From positions 239,662 to 303,661 of the forward strand of contig JAURCJ010000001.1 of assembly GCA_030828505.1 (NCBI GenBank): a stretch of 64,000 nucleotides of DNA, in the 5' to 3' direction. Positions 54,647 to 64,000 of the stretch are shown piece after piece. This DNA comes from Alphaproteobacteria bacterium (GTDB lineage Bacteria; Pseudomonadota; Alphaproteobacteria; TMED109). Numbering within the stretch: position 1 is the stretch's first letter; every line of letters starts with the position of its first letter. The translations under genes and the position numbers were made by a program. A model generated the notes under the pieces. That model was not told the DNA's origin. It did not search any database and saw nothing but the letters and a program-made list of their open reading frames with translations.

Positions 54647-56734
54647 ATGAAAGCACCTACTCTTAAAAAAATAAAAGAAATTAAAGAATATCATGGCAGG
54701 AAATGGTCAGATAACTATAGTTGGATTCATCAAAAAAATATTCTTGATGTATTAAAGGATAGCTCAAAACTAGATAAAGATGTAAGAAATTATCTCGAGG
54801 CCGAAAATAAATATACTGAACATCATTTAAAAAAAACAAAAAAACTTCAAAAAACTCTATTTAAAGAAATTAAAGGAAGGATTAAATTAGATAATACTAG
54901 TCTTCCATTTAAAGATAAAAAATATGAATATTGGAGTAAAACTACTAAATCAGGAAATTATGCTATTAAACTTAGAAAAAAAATAAATACTAAGAAAATA
55001 GAAACGTATTGGGATGGAAATAAAGAATATAAATTATCTAATTCAAATTATTTTGGTATCGGCGATATTAATGTAAGTAATAACGATAATTTATTAGCCT
55101 ATTCTTTAGACTTAAAAGGTTCAGAATATTACACAATATTTATTAGGCGCATAAAAGATAAAAAAATTATGTCTTCTAGAATTAAAGATACTTCTGGAGG
55201 TGTCATATTTAGTTTAGATGATAAATATATTTTTTATTCTAAACTAGATGATAATCATAGGCCAAAAAAAATTTTTAGACATAAAATTGGTACTCCTATT
55301 AAAAATGATAGACTTATTTACAAAGAAAAAAATGCGCGCTTTACTGTAGGAATTAGCTTAACATCAGATGAAAGGTTTTTTTTAATTTCTTCTGGAGACC
55401 ATACCACAAGTGAAATACATTACTTTGCTTCTAATGAAATTAATCCTAATCCGAAACTATTTAAAAAAGCTAAAGAAGGAATAATTTACTCTATCAATTC
55501 ATGGAATGAAAACTTTTATATACACACTAATGAAAAAGCTGAAGATTTTAAAATATGTAAATGCACACATAAAAACATAATTACTTGGGAAGAGGTAATA
55601 CCTGCTAAAACTGGAGTTTTAGTTGGAGGATTCACTATGTTGAATAATTGGATGATTAGATCAGAAACAATTAATGCTTTACCCAAATTATTTGTAAGAA
55701 ATTTAAATAATAATAAAGAAGAAGAGCTGATTTTTACTAGAGAAAAAGTTTATAGTCCTAGTATTTCACTTCAACAAAAAGATAGAAATACAGATAACAT
55801 ATATATCTCATATAATTCACCAAAAACACCAGAAAGAGTGTATTCCTATAATTTAAAATATAAAAACAAAAAGTTTATAAAAGAACAAGAAATTCCTTCA
55901 GGACATAAACGCAATAATTATATTGTAGAAAGATTAGAATGTACTGCAAATGACGGAAAAAAAATACCTATAACAGTTCTTAGGCATAAAAAAACAAAAC
56001 TAGATGGTTCTGCTAACGTTTTATTATATGGTTACGGTTCCTACGGAAGCTCAATGGGAACAGGTTTTTCCTCAACTAAATTAAGCTTGGTAAATAGAAA
56101 TATAATTTGGGTTACAGCTCATATCAGAGGAGGAATGGAAAAAGGAATGAGGTGGTGGAAAGAAGGTAAAATGTTAAATAAAAAAAATACTTTCAACGAC
56201 TATATTTCTGTTGCAAATTATCTCATTAAAAATAAATATACTTCTAAAAAGAAAATAATTGGAATGGGGGGTAGTGCTGGAGGACTATTAATGGGTGCTG
56301 TTGTAAACCAAGCTCCTAATTTATTTCTAGGAATTATAATGGCTGTTCCTTTTGTTGACTCATTAACTACAAATCTAGATCATTCTCTTCCCTTAACAAT
56401 AGGAGAATTCAAGGAATTTGGTAATGCAAAAGCATATAAAAAACACTTTAATTATATATTTTCATATGCCCCTTATAATAATATTAAAAAAATGAACTAC
56501 CCAAATATGCTAATAACAACAAGTCTCTCTGATAATAGAGTTTTATTCGATGAACCTACAAAATATACAGCAAAATTAAGAGAATTAAAGACAGATAAAA
56601 ATATTTTATTATTAAAGACTGAAATGGAAGCAGGGCATGGAGGTAAGTCAGGAAGAGATGGTCAAATTGAAGAGATTGCCCTGGATTATGCATTCGCAAT
56701 TAGTTTAAAAAATAATACTTTACAACCTCAATAA
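54647..56734 (+). CDS. ptrB: Oligopeptidase B (S9 family serine peptidase)
   Basis: The 695-residue protein has an N-terminal seven-bladed beta-propeller (about 70-410) and a C-terminal alpha/beta-hydrolase domain. The triad is S543 in GGSAGG, D629 in SLSDNRV and H664 in AGHGGKSG. YGYGSYG and AHIRGGMEKGMRWW are typical of the oligopeptidase B group, which cuts short peptides after Arg or Lys in the cytoplasm. No signal peptide is present. Its end overlaps the epoxide hydrolase stop by 15 bases. Confidence 0.92.
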   Translation: MKAPTLKKIKEIKEYHGRKWSDNYSWIHQKNILDVLKDSSKLDKDVRNYLEAENKYTEHHLKKTKKLQKTLFKEIKGRIKLDNTSLPFKDKKYEYWSKTTKSGNYAIKLRKKINTKKIETYWDGNKEYKLSNSNYFGIGDINVSNNDNLLAYSLDLKGSEYYTIFIRRIKDKKIMSSRIKDTSGGVIFSLDDKYIFYSKLDDNHRPKKIFRHKIGTPIKNDRLIYKEKNARFTVGISLTSDERFFLISSGDHTTSEIHYFASNEINPNPKLFKKAKEGIIYSINSWNENFYIHTNEKAEDFKICKCTHKNIITWEEVIPAKTGVLVGGFTMLNNWMIRSETINALPKLFVRNLNNNKEEELIFTREKVYSPSISLQQKDRNTDNIYISYNSPKTPERVYSYNLKYKNKKFIKEQEIPSGHKRNNYIVERLECTANDGKKIPITVLRHKKTKLDGSANVLLYGYGSYGSSMGTGFSSTKLSLVNRNIIWVTAHIRGGMEKGMRWWKEGKMLNKKNTFNDYISVANYLIKNKYTSKKKIIGMGGSAGGLLMGAVVNQAPNLFLGIIMAVPFVDSLTTNLDHSLPLTIGEFKEFGNAKAYKKHFNYIFSYAPYNNIKKMNYPNMLITTSLSDNRVLFDEPTKYTAKLRELKTDKNILLLKTEMEAGHGGKSGRDGQIEEIALDYAFAISLKNNTLQPQ

Positions 56735-57874
56735 ATTAAAGAATAAGAACATCTCTTCTGCTAATTTTTCAGAATTTTCTAAAGCAGCAAAATGTCCTCC
56801 TTGTTTCATCTTACTCCACCGTTTAATTTCTACATATGTTTTTTCTGCTAACTGTCTTTGCGGTTTCAACATTTCTTTAGGAAATTCACAATAACCTGTT
56901 GGCACTAATATTTTCTCACCTATTGGCACAAACCATGGTCTTCTATTTCTTGCATAATATGGCCAAAAAGATGAACCTATGGCACCACTAAACCAGTATA
57001 AAGATATATTAGCCAGCATTTTATCAAAACTAATTGAATTTTCTGGAGCCCCATTACAATCTGTCCATTCATAAAATTTTTCACTAATCCAAGCAGCTAA
57101 TCCAGATGGAGAATCAGTTAAAGCATAAGCTAAGGTTTGTGGTCTTGACCCCTGAATAGCTTGATAACCCATACCTTCTGGTCTCCATTTTTTGATCTGT
57201 GCTATATAGTCTTCTTCTTCAGGTAATAAAATTTTACTGGAATCATATTCCCTAATCAAAGCCAACATATTTAAATGCAAACCTTTTATTAATTCAGGAT
57301 ATGCATAAGCCATTCTTGTTCCTATCATGGCTCCCCAATCGCCTCCCTGGATACAAAATGAATTATACCCTAATACATCAATCATAAGACTCTTAAAACA
57401 TTCTCCTATTTCTTCAACTCCAAATCTTTTTTGAAAAGCTTTATAAGATAAACCAAATCCTGGTAAGGACGGGGCCACTACAGTAAAAGCAAAATCTGAC
57501 TTAATTCCATATTTACTAGGATCAGTTAGAATAGGAATTATATCAAGAAATTCAAAAATTGACCCTGGCCAGCCATGCATTAATAATAATGGTATATTTT
57601 TTTTTGCTTTACCTTTGAAATGAATAAAGTGCAGATCTATACCGGAGATTTCAGTTTTAAATTGTGGAAACTGATTAAGTTCGCTTTCAGACTTTTTCCA
57701 GTCATAATTTGATTTCCAATAATTTAATAGTTTTTTAAACCATTCCAAATCAGTTCCTGTTTTCCAGGGATCTCCGGGGGCTTGGTCTGGCAATCTCGTA
57801 TTAGCAAGTCTTATATTAAGGTCTTCTATTTCTTGACTACTTATCGATAATTTATAAGGCCTAATTTCATACAT
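56720..57874 (-). CDS. Epoxide hydrolase family protein (EHN domain plus alpha/beta hydrolase)
   Basis: The 384-residue protein starts with an epoxide-hydrolase N-terminal domain (about 1-100; LANTRLPDQAPGDPW, ELNQFPQF) and continues as an alpha/beta hydrolase. HGWPGS (100-105) is the oxyanion motif, D179 in GGDWGAMIG the nucleophile and H361 in GGHFAALE the general base. Family members open epoxides such as juvenile hormone or microsomal substrates; the natural substrate in bacteria is usually unknown. It is the last of four minus-strand genes, 38 bases after the HMCES-like gene. Confidence 0.9.
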   Translation of the reverse strand: MYEIRPYKLSISSQEIEDLNIRLANTRLPDQAPGDPWKTGTDLEWFKKLLNYWKSNYDWKKSESELNQFPQFKTEISGIDLHFIHFKGKAKKNIPLLLMHGWPGSIFEFLDIIPILTDPSKYGIKSDFAFTVVAPSLPGFGLSYKAFQKRFGVEEIGECFKSLMIDVLGYNSFCIQGGDWGAMIGTRMAYAYPELIKGLHLNMLALIREYDSSKILLPEEEDYIAQIKKWRPEGMGYQAIQGSRPQTLAYALTDSPSGLAAWISEKFYEWTDCNGAPENSISFDKMLANISLYWFSGAIGSSFWPYYARNRRPWFVPIGEKILVPTGYCEFPKEMLKPQRQLAEKTYVEIKRWSKMKQGGHFAALENSEKLAEEMFLFFNLLRL

Positions 57875-57912
57875 AAGAGAGATAATATAATACTTTTATA
57901 ATTTTAAAAAGT

Positions 57913-58479
57913 CTAAATTCTATTTATACATTCATTATTATTATTTAATGGGGAATTAACAAATGAACTAACTTGATAATAATTAATTATTTCTTCATCA
58001 TTAAAATTAGTTAAATTTATATTATTTAACCAGTTAATTACATTTTGCTTATCTAATATTAAGGGTTGCCTGTGATGAATGTGCTTTATATTATTATTTG
58101 AACTTCTTGTAACTATAGCACAACCAGATTCATTATAAATACCAGCCATGTAAAAAAAATTATTATTGGTAATAAAATGATAAAATGGCGTTTTTCTATT
58201 ATCTATCTTCTGCCATTCATACCATCCATCAGCAATGACTAAACACTTTTTACTATTTTTAAAAGCAGGTTTTATATGCAGTGTTTCATAGCGTGCGTTT
58301 ATCAAATTTAGGGATTGCTTTGCCCATACCGGTGAATATGACCAATGAATATAAAAAGATAATTTTCCATCAAATATTAAAACTTTTTGTGAAGGAGCAA
58401 TATTATAATTAGGTTTTATATCTATACCTAATTTTTCTTTAACTGCTTTTTTATTTTTTAATGTAAATCTACCGCACAT
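57913..58479 (-). CDS. yedK: SRAP-domain abasic-site DNA-protein crosslinking protein (HMCES/YedK)
   Basis: The protein starts MCGRF, so C2 becomes the N-terminal residue that forms a thiazolidine crosslink with abasic sites in single-stranded DNA. Other key residues are present: N61 in INARYET, E88 in DGWYEW and H135 in HIHHRQP. The last motif reads HHRQP where HDRMP is usual. The length of 188 residues is somewhat short for the family. It is encoded between acetoacetyl-CoA synthetase (15 bases) and the epoxide hydrolase, an unexpected setting for a DNA-repair protein. Confidence 0.92.
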   Translation of the reverse strand: MCGRFTLKNKKAVKEKLGIDIKPNYNIAPSQKVLIFDGKLSFYIHWSYSPVWAKQSLNLINARYETLHIKPAFKNSKKCLVIADGWYEWQKIDNRKTPFYHFITNNNFFYMAGIYNESGCAIVTRSSNNNIKHIHHRQPLILDKQNVINWLNNINLTNFNDEEIINYYQVSSFVNSPLNNNNECINRI

Positions 58480-58494
58480 ATTTTTATGTAATAA

Positions 58495-60447
58495 TTATAA
58501 ATTATTTTTAGTATTTAATAATGCATATTCTTTTAAGCATTCTGGGTTAGATAAAGATGATAAATTAGGAACTTCTTTACCTGCTAATACCCATCTTGCA
58601 GCACCCTCTACTCGCTTACCATTCATAGTATATGGTATATCTTCTACCTGATAAATTTTGTGAGGAACATGTCTTGGAGAAGTATTTTTTCTTATTATCT
58701 CTCTTAGTGATTTTGCAAAAATTTCATCTAAAATATAAGGCTCATTAAATTTTATGCACAAAATAATTTCCTCATCGTTATCAATTCTGTTACCAAAAAC
58801 TAAACAATCATCAATTTCTTTTAAGGTTTCACATATATTATATATTTCAGCAGTACCGATTCTTACCCCTCCTGGGTTCAGCGTATTGTCCGTTCTTCCA
58901 TAAATAATTCCAGAACCATGGGTCTTAATTTCAGCTAAATCACCATGCGTCCATATTTCTTCTCTTTCCTCAAAATAAGTTTTTTTATATCGTTCATCTC
59001 CGTTCTTACCCCAAAATGTTATAGGCATTGATGGAAAAGGCTGAGTACATACTAAATCTCCTGGTTGATTGAGTAATGATTTATTATTTGAATCATATAT
59101 ATCAACAGCCATTCCTAAACCCTTTACAGTTAATTCTCCTCTTCTAACTGGGTGTATAGGAGACCCCAACATAAAACAAGAAAGTAACTCTGAACCTCCT
59201 GATATTGAAGCAAAACCAATATTATTTTTTATATTTTTATATATCCAATCAAACTGACTAGGTGCAACAGGAGAACCAGCAGCCATAAGCCATCTTAGAT
59301 TTTTTAAATTGTATTTATTCATAGGACTTTCATTAATATCTTCGAGCGTTGACATATACTTAGGGCTTATACCCATATGTGTTAATTTTTCTTGTTCCGC
59401 TACTTTCCATAATAATGAACCATCCATATTATTATTTTTTTTAATAATTGGAACACCATCATATAAAACTAACGTTGCTTCGCAACCCAAAGAAGATACT
59501 ACCCAATGATACATCATCCAGGCAATATTTGTATACCACATTATTTTATCTTGAGGCCTGAGATCATTATGTAATTTATGTTCTTTAAAGTGCTGTAAAA
59601 TAGTGCCTCCTATAGAATGAACTATAGCCTTAGGTGCACCTGTTGTACCTGATGTATATAATATGTATGATGGATGAGAAAATGGAAGACTTATAAAATC
59701 TAGTTCCGACTTAGAACCAAATTCATCAAATAATGTGTAATCATAGGCTATATTTGATTTATTAATCTTTATATCATCAACAATTATTACCGATTCTAAC
59801 TCTCCTAAGGAGGCTATAATTTCAGATATTCGTGATGAAAAATCATGTACTTTATTATTGTAACGATAATTAGACGTTGTAAATAATACTTTAGGATTTG
59901 TTTGTCCTATTCTATCAATAATACCCTTAGTTCCAAAATCTGGTGAGCAAGATGTCCAAATAGCACCTATTGAAGAAGCTGCTAAGAGGCTTACCAATGC
60001 TTCTATTCTATTAGGTAATATAGTTGCAATTCTATCTCCTGGTTTTATTCCTATTTTTTTTAAACCGTTTGCTATCTTTGCAACTTTATTTTTTAACTTT
60101 CCTCTTGAAAATTCATGTCTTGTACCTCTTTCATCAGTTTCTATAACAGCAATAAAATCATCATCACCTTGCAATAAATTCTCTGCTAGATTTAATTTTG
60201 CTTCTGGAAAAAATTGGGCACCGGTCATTGGGAATTTTGCATTTGGAATGAAGCTAATAGTACCTGGGTCGCCAATAATATTGGTAAAATTCCATACTTC
60301 TCTCCAGAACTCCTCCTTATTTTTAACAGACCAAGCATGTAATTCTTCATAAGAATTATTATCAAACCCTAATTTATTAGCAAACTTACTTAAGGCTGAT
60401 TTTTCAGCTATATCTGATTGAGGAGTCCATAAAATTTCTGAAGGCAT
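58495..60447 (-). CDS. Acetoacetyl-CoA synthetase
   Basis: The 650-residue acyl-CoA synthetase activates acetoacetate with ATP and CoA. The ATP-binding motif YTSGTTGAPKAIVHS, the acceptor region, EIWTHGDLAEI and the C-terminal NGKRVEGAARWVLAGKEV with the adenylation lysine are present. The N-terminus with AWSVKNKEEFWREVWNF matches the acetoacetate-CoA ligase subgroup better than acetyl-CoA synthetase. It lies 11 bases after glcB. With a thiolase elsewhere it would supply acetyl-CoA for malate synthase. Confidence 0.9.
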   Translation of the reverse strand: MPSEILWTPQSDIAEKSALSKFANKLGFDNNSYEELHAWSVKNKEEFWREVWNFTNIIGDPGTISFIPNAKFPMTGAQFFPEAKLNLAENLLQGDDDFIAVIETDERGTRHEFSRGKLKNKVAKIANGLKKIGIKPGDRIATILPNRIEALVSLLAASSIGAIWTSCSPDFGTKGIIDRIGQTNPKVLFTTSNYRYNNKVHDFSSRISEIIASLGELESVIIVDDIKINKSNIAYDYTLFDEFGSKSELDFISLPFSHPSYILYTSGTTGAPKAIVHSIGGTILQHFKEHKLHNDLRPQDKIMWYTNIAWMMYHWVVSSLGCEATLVLYDGVPIIKKNNNMDGSLLWKVAEQEKLTHMGISPKYMSTLEDINESPMNKYNLKNLRWLMAAGSPVAPSQFDWIYKNIKNNIGFASISGGSELLSCFMLGSPIHPVRRGELTVKGLGMAVDIYDSNNKSLLNQPGDLVCTQPFPSMPITFWGKNGDERYKKTYFEEREEIWTHGDLAEIKTHGSGIIYGRTDNTLNPGGVRIGTAEIYNICETLKEIDDCLVFGNRIDNDEEIILCIKFNEPYILDEIFAKSLREIIRKNTSPRHVPHKIYQVEDIPYTMNGKRVEGAARWVLAGKEVPNLSSLSNPECLKEYALLNTKNNL

Positions 60448-60458
60448 GAATATACTTA

Positions 60459-62627
60459 CTAATTAATATTTTCTTTACTTTTAAGCTCTAATCTTCGTGA
60501 ATGCAGAACTGGCTCTGTATATCCTGATGGTTGAACTCTTCCTTGAAAAACTAAATCGCAAGCCGCTTTAAATGCTACAGTATCAAATGATGGAGACATA
60601 GAAATATAATTTCCATCATTTTTATTTTGTTCATCTACGACTGTTGCCATTTTTTTCATAGACTCCATAACTTGCTCTTCAGTCACTATCTTATGGTGTA
60701 GCCAATTTGCTAATGCTTGTGATGAAATTCTACATGTAGCTCTATCTTCCATTAAACCTATATTATGAATATCAGGAACTTTTGAACAACCTACTCCTTG
60801 ATCTACCCACCTAACCACATAACCTAATATACCTTGTGCATTATTCTCTATTTCTTTTTTTATATCTTCATTAGACCAATTGTGCCCATCAGCAACTGGT
60901 ACTTTTAATAACTGGTCCAAAGTTCCTCTAGAGCCACCTTTAATAATTTTATTCTGAACTTCAAAAACATTTACCATATGATAATGCATAGCATGAAGTG
61001 TTGCAGCTGTGGGGCTTGGTACCCATGCGCAATTAGCTCCAGCTTTTGGATGACCTATTTTTTGCTCTAACATGTCCTTCATTAAATCTGGCATTGCCCA
61101 CATACCTTTTCCAATTTGTGCTCTACCTTGAAGTCCACAATTAAGTCCAATATCTACATTTCTTTCTTCATAAGATTTAATCCACTCAGTAGTTTTCATA
61201 TCTCCTTTTCTTAAAAATGGTCCAGCCTCCATAGAAGTATGTATTTCATCACCAGTCCTATCTAAGAACCCTGTATTAATAAATGCCACCCTTGATTTTG
61301 CAGCACGAATACATTCTTTCAAATTTGCACTCGTTCTTCTTTCCTCATCCATAATACCAATTTTAACTGTATTTGCAGGTAAACCTAATATACTTTCGAC
61401 ATAAGAAAAAATTTCATCTGTAAATGCTACTTCTTCTGGGCCATGCATCTTTGGTTTAACTATATATACTGAACCTTTTAGAGAATTACGTATACCCTCA
61501 GATTTTGATAAATCATGCATAGCTATTAACGTAGTACACATTGCGTCAATTAAACCTTCTCCTACCTCATTACCAGAACTATCTAGTACACAAGGGTTAG
61601 TCATTAAATGACCAACATTTCTATTTAACATTAGTGACCTACCTTTTAAGATAGAAGCTGTTCCATCAGGGCTTATAAATTCTATATCCGCATTAAGTCT
61701 ACGTGTGATGTTTTTACCTGATTTCTCTAAATCTTCTGTTAAATCCCCCTTCATTAAGCCTAACCAATTTTTATAAGCTAAAACTTTATCTTCTCCATCA
61801 ACTGCTGCCACACTGTCTTCACAATCCATTATAGTCGTAAGTGCAGCTTCTAAAATAATATCTGATATATTTGCTTTATCCATTTTTCCAATTACATGGC
61901 TAGGATCAATTAAAATACGAATATGCAGACCATTCTTTAATAAAATTACTTCTTTTATAGAATTATTATTTTCAATATAACCAATAAATTGACCTTTATT
62001 AATTAAAGAAACCTCTTCTTCATTAACTGATAAACATAATTGGCCCTCTACTATGTTTATTTTGGAAACCTCATGCCATTTATAAGAATCTAAAGGTACT
62101 ACTTTATCTAGATGGGCTTTAGCATTAGAAATTACTTTATCACCTCTCTCATTACTGTACGCTCCTTCTGGAGGCGCATCCCCCATAGCATCAGTCCCAT
62201 AAAAAGCATCATAAAGACTTCCCCATCTTGCATTAGCTGCATTTAATGCATAACGAGCATTCATGATAGGAACCACTAATTGAGGTCCACATAAATTAGC
62301 TATTTCTACATCTACATTACTTGTATCAATTTTAAAATCTTCACCTTCTTTAACTAAATAACCTATTTCGAATAAAAAAGACTTGTACGCCTCCTTATCA
62401 ATTTCCTGTCCTCTATGTTCAATATGCCATTGATCTATTTTAGACTGCATATCTTCACGTTTTTTCAAAAGGGTTTTATTTTTAGGGTCAAGTTCTTCAA
62501 CAATATTAGCAAAACCCTGCCAAAATTTATCAATATTTACACCTGTTCCTGGAATAGCTTCTGACTCTATAAAAGTTACTAAATTTTTATCTATACTAAG
62601 TCCATTTTTTTCAATTCTATCTGACAT
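60459..62627 (-). CDS. glcB: Malate synthase G
   Basis: The enzyme condenses acetyl-CoA with glyoxylate to malate. The 722-residue length matches the G isoform. Strings include [41 protein letters not shown], and [16 protein letters not shown] followed by [21 protein letters not shown]. No glycine riboswitch-like sequence is seen in the 103 bases upstream, in contrast to what is known for SAR11. Isocitrate lyase is not in the window, so the glyoxylate source cannot be inferred. Confidence 0.95.
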   Translation of the reverse strand: MSDRIEKNGLSIDKNLVTFIESEAIPGTGVNIDKFWQGFANIVEELDPKNKTLLKKREDMQSKIDQWHIEHRGQEIDKEAYKSFLFEIGYLVKEGEDFKIDTSNVDVEIANLCGPQLVVPIMNARYALNAANARWGSLYDAFYGTDAMGDAPPEGAYSNERGDKVISNAKAHLDKVVPLDSYKWHEVSKINIVEGQLCLSVNEEEVSLINKGQFIGYIENNNSIKEVILLKNGLHIRILIDPSHVIGKMDKANISDIILEAALTTIMDCEDSVAAVDGEDKVLAYKNWLGLMKGDLTEDLEKSGKNITRRLNADIEFISPDGTASILKGRSLMLNRNVGHLMTNPCVLDSSGNEVGEGLIDAMCTTLIAMHDLSKSEGIRNSLKGSVYIVKPKMHGPEEVAFTDEIFSYVESILGLPANTVKIGIMDEERRTSANLKECIRAAKSRVAFINTGFLDRTGDEIHTSMEAGPFLRKGDMKTTEWIKSYEERNVDIGLNCGLQGRAQIGKGMWAMPDLMKDMLEQKIGHPKAGANCAWVPSPTAATLHAMHYHMVNVFEVQNKIIKGGSRGTLDQLLKVPVADGHNWSNEDIKKEIENNAQGILGYVVRWVDQGVGCSKVPDIHNIGLMEDRATCRISSQALANWLHHKIVTEEQVMESMKKMATVVDEQNKNDGNYISMSPSFDTVAFKAACDLVFQGRVQPSGYTEPVLHSRRLELKSKENIN

Positions 62628-62730
62628 TTTATTACCTTTTGTTAAAAATATATAATTATATTAAATTATATTTAATTAAAATTCTATCTATAAAATAAAG
62701 AAAAAATATTGATATTTAAACTACAAATAA

Positions 62731-63741
62731 TTAATAACGTTCTGGTCCAATCCACTGAGCTGCAGAGTATCTATCACCATAAGCCCAACCTAATGGTAAA
62801 ATATTTTCAATTTCATTTTTAATTTCATCTGTCATATCAAATTGAATAGCAGCTATTAATTCTTTTAAATGTTCTACAGAGCGAGTTCCTGGAATAGGAA
62901 TTATATGATCGCCTTTAGATAATAACCATGCAATTGATAACGTTGCTGAAGCCACTCCTAAATCTTGTGCATAATTTCTAAATTTGTCAGTTATACTAAT
63001 ATTATGGTCATAATTTGGCTTATTAAAACGAGGATTTACTTTTGTAAAATCTAGAGATTGAGCAAAATCATATGTTAGAGGTCTATCTGTTAACAAGGTT
63101 CTTCCAACTGGGCTGAAAGCAACTAATGCCGTTCCTAACTCATTGCATGCTTGTAATAAGCCCATTTCAGGCGCTCTTGTAGAAAGAGAATATTCCGATT
63201 GAATAGCGGCAATATGATGAATTTTAGAAGCTCTTCTTAGAGAAGATGGTGCAATCTCAGAAAAGCCTATAGATTTAGTTTTACCTTTTTTTACCAGATT
63301 AGATAAAGAATTAGTTACTTCCTCAATTTCAATATTATGATCTCTTCTGTGAACGTAAAAAAGATCAACATAATCTACACCTAATCTTTTTAAGCTCTTG
63401 TCTAATTCCTTTTCTAAATACTCACCCCTATTATTAAAACCTCTTTTACCTGTTTCTGGATCAGTATATATTGCAGCTTTTGTAGCAATATTAAAAAGGT
63501 CATTAGCTAGATTACCTTGTTTAGATAAAAATTCACCAATTCTCTCTTCTGATTTTCCAGCTCCGTATACATTTGACGTATCTATATGCTTTAAATCCAT
63601 ATCTAATGCTGCTGTTAAAATATCATTAGCTTGACTGTCATTACATGGCCCATAAAAATTTGTAAATGACATAGCACCAATTCCAACTGGAGCAACTTCT
63701 GCACCAAATTTTCCTAATTTTCTATATTTACTATGTTTCAT
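62731..63741 (-). CDS. Aldo/keto reductase
   Basis: The 336-residue protein is an AKR13-like reductase. The catalytic tetrad is visible: D54 and Y59 in HIDTSNVYGAG, K88 in IATKA, and the His in DLFYVHRRD. The C-terminal IPIPGTRSVEHLKE binds NADPH. The substrate is unknown. It is encoded upstream of glcB on the same strand with a 103-base spacer, so it may be separately transcribed. The 246-base divergent region before it has two palindromes. Confidence 0.92.
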   Translation of the reverse strand: MKHSKYRKLGKFGAEVAPVGIGAMSFTNFYGPCNDSQANDILTAALDMDLKHIDTSNVYGAGKSEERIGEFLSKQGNLANDLFNIATKAAIYTDPETGKRGFNNRGEYLEKELDKSLKRLGVDYVDLFYVHRRDHNIEIEEVTNSLSNLVKKGKTKSIGFSEIAPSSLRRASKIHHIAAIQSEYSLSTRAPEMGLLQACNELGTALVAFSPVGRTLLTDRPLTYDFAQSLDFTKVNPRFNKPNYDHNISITDKFRNYAQDLGVASATLSIAWLLSKGDHIIPIPGTRSVEHLKELIAAIQFDMTDEIKNEIENILPLGWAYGDRYSAAQWIGPERY

Positions 63742-63851
63742 ATTTATAACCTTTCACAAATGTTTTTTTGATAACGTCTTACTTTAAAGAGATATTTAAT
63801 AAATTTTAACACTACAACCTTTACGATAAAAAAGTAATATAAATGTAATTA

Positions 63852-63872
63852 TATGCCAATAATTTTGGCATA
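63852..63872. promoter_or_regulatory. Inverted repeat with 8-base arms in the divergent aldo/keto reductase spacer
   Basis: TATGCCAA (63852-63859) and TTGGCATA (63865-63872) are perfect inverted arms with a five-base AT spacer. The GCC/GGC cores stand out in this AT-rich region. The dyad layout and its position 110 bases upstream of the reductase ATG fit a dimeric regulator's operator. As a hairpin it lacks a following U tract on either strand, so I favour operator over terminator. Confidence 0.45.
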
Positions 63873-63918
63873 ACTAAAGTATTTTAAAAATTAAAAAAAG
63901 TCATTATTTTTCATATTG

Positions 63919-63935
63919 TTAGTATTTAATACTAA
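63919..63935. promoter_or_regulatory. 17-base perfect palindrome upstream of the last gene
   Basis: TTAGTATT (63919-63926), one T, then AATACTAA (63928-63935) is a perfect dyad. It lies 52 bases before the ATG at 63988 and 46 bases from the first inverted repeat. It could be the operator of the plus-strand gene. Being mostly A and T, it has some chance of arising by drift in this genome. Confidence 0.4.
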
Positions 63936-63987
63936 GCGTAAAAAAATATATAAATCTATTAATTAAAAAACAATAAGGAATAAAAAT

Positions 63988-64000
63988 ATGAAAAAATTAG
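63988..64000 (+). CDS. Start of a gene cut by the window end
   Basis: An ATG at 63988 begins MKKL and runs off the window. AAGGAA (63975-63980) lies seven bases upstream, a good Shine-Dalgarno sequence, and the MKKL start suits an exported protein. Nothing more can be said about the product. The palindrome at 63919-63935 is in its probable promoter region. Confidence 0.5.

Noticed and set aside
62628..62730. Glycine riboswitch before malate synthase
   Set aside because: SAR11 has such a control element, but the spacer is too short and lacks GGAGAG-like conserved elements.
1..64000. Mobile elements, CRISPR arrays, tRNA or rRNA genes, toxin-antitoxin or defence systems
   Set aside because: I looked for transposase motifs, regular direct repeats, tRNA arms and rRNA strings on both strands and saw none; base composition is even, without islands.

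Overview
The window is very AT-rich (close to 30 % G+C by eye, not computed) and carries 58 protein genes, two of them cut by the window edges, packed at about one gene per 1.1 kb. No tRNA, rRNA, CRISPR array, insertion sequence or prophage is visible. The gene content points to a free-living alphaproteobacterium with a small, streamlined genome. Alphaproteobacterial markers are TrcR (DUF1013), the HdaA-type DnaA-family protein, an NDUFA12-like complex I subunit, DUF2125, DUF2155 and DUF2794. LptD/F/G, SurA, BamB and HldE show a Gram-negative outer membrane. The AT bias, K/N/I-rich proteins and near absence of spacers resemble low-GC marine groups such as SAR11 or HIMB59-like lineages, but I cannot place it further without a database.

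Layout. 1-8.0 kb: end of a quinone-oxidoreductase-like gene, trcR, hldE, a DUF2125 protein, then tyrC and chorismate mutase on the minus strand, metX-metW, and an AmiC amidase facing rne. 8.0-22.9 kb: RNase E with a 353-base leader; an aminotransferase; M48 protease, DsbA-like thioredoxin and NDUFA12-like genes with two small genes; the minus-strand block aroQ-accB-accC-aat; a thiS-thiG fusion; an MDR oxidoreductase; aspS and rnd. 22.9-36.6 kb: DUF2066, PerM, HdaA and SDR; purM; pepA-ndk; the outer-membrane block lptF-lptG-lptD-surA-rsmA. 36.0-41.0 kb, minus strand: fabD-fabG-acpP-fabF-mltG-gmk. 41.1-49.0 kb, plus strand: rpsF-rpsR-DUF2232-rplI-dnaB-alr-cvpA-purF and an SDR-like gene. 49.0-52.3 kb: yfgM-bamB-der. 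52.4-64 kb: DUF2794, a pentapeptide-repeat protein, a 50-residue membrane protein missed by ordinary gene calling, a VOC protein, oligopeptidase B, a minus-strand block of malate synthase G, acetoacetyl-CoA synthetase, an HMCES/YedK-type DNA-protein crosslinker and an epoxide hydrolase, an aldo/keto reductase, and the start of one more gene.

The genes mostly serve envelope building (peptidoglycan, LPS export, fatty acids, outer-membrane protein assembly), translation and replication, amino-acid and cofactor synthesis, and two-carbon metabolism (acetoacetate to acetyl-CoA to malate).

The most unusual signal is at translation starts. metX and mltG cannot be translated in full from any ATG, GTG or TTG, and the DUF2125 and DUF2155 genes lose their natural N-termini if one is used. 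Each has an ATT codon at the right place, usually behind a Shine-Dalgarno-like stretch. In mltG this ATT overlaps the fabF stop codon. A second architectural signal is that all twelve convergent gene pairs end within 11 bases of each other or overlap, leaving no room for ordinary terminators between them.
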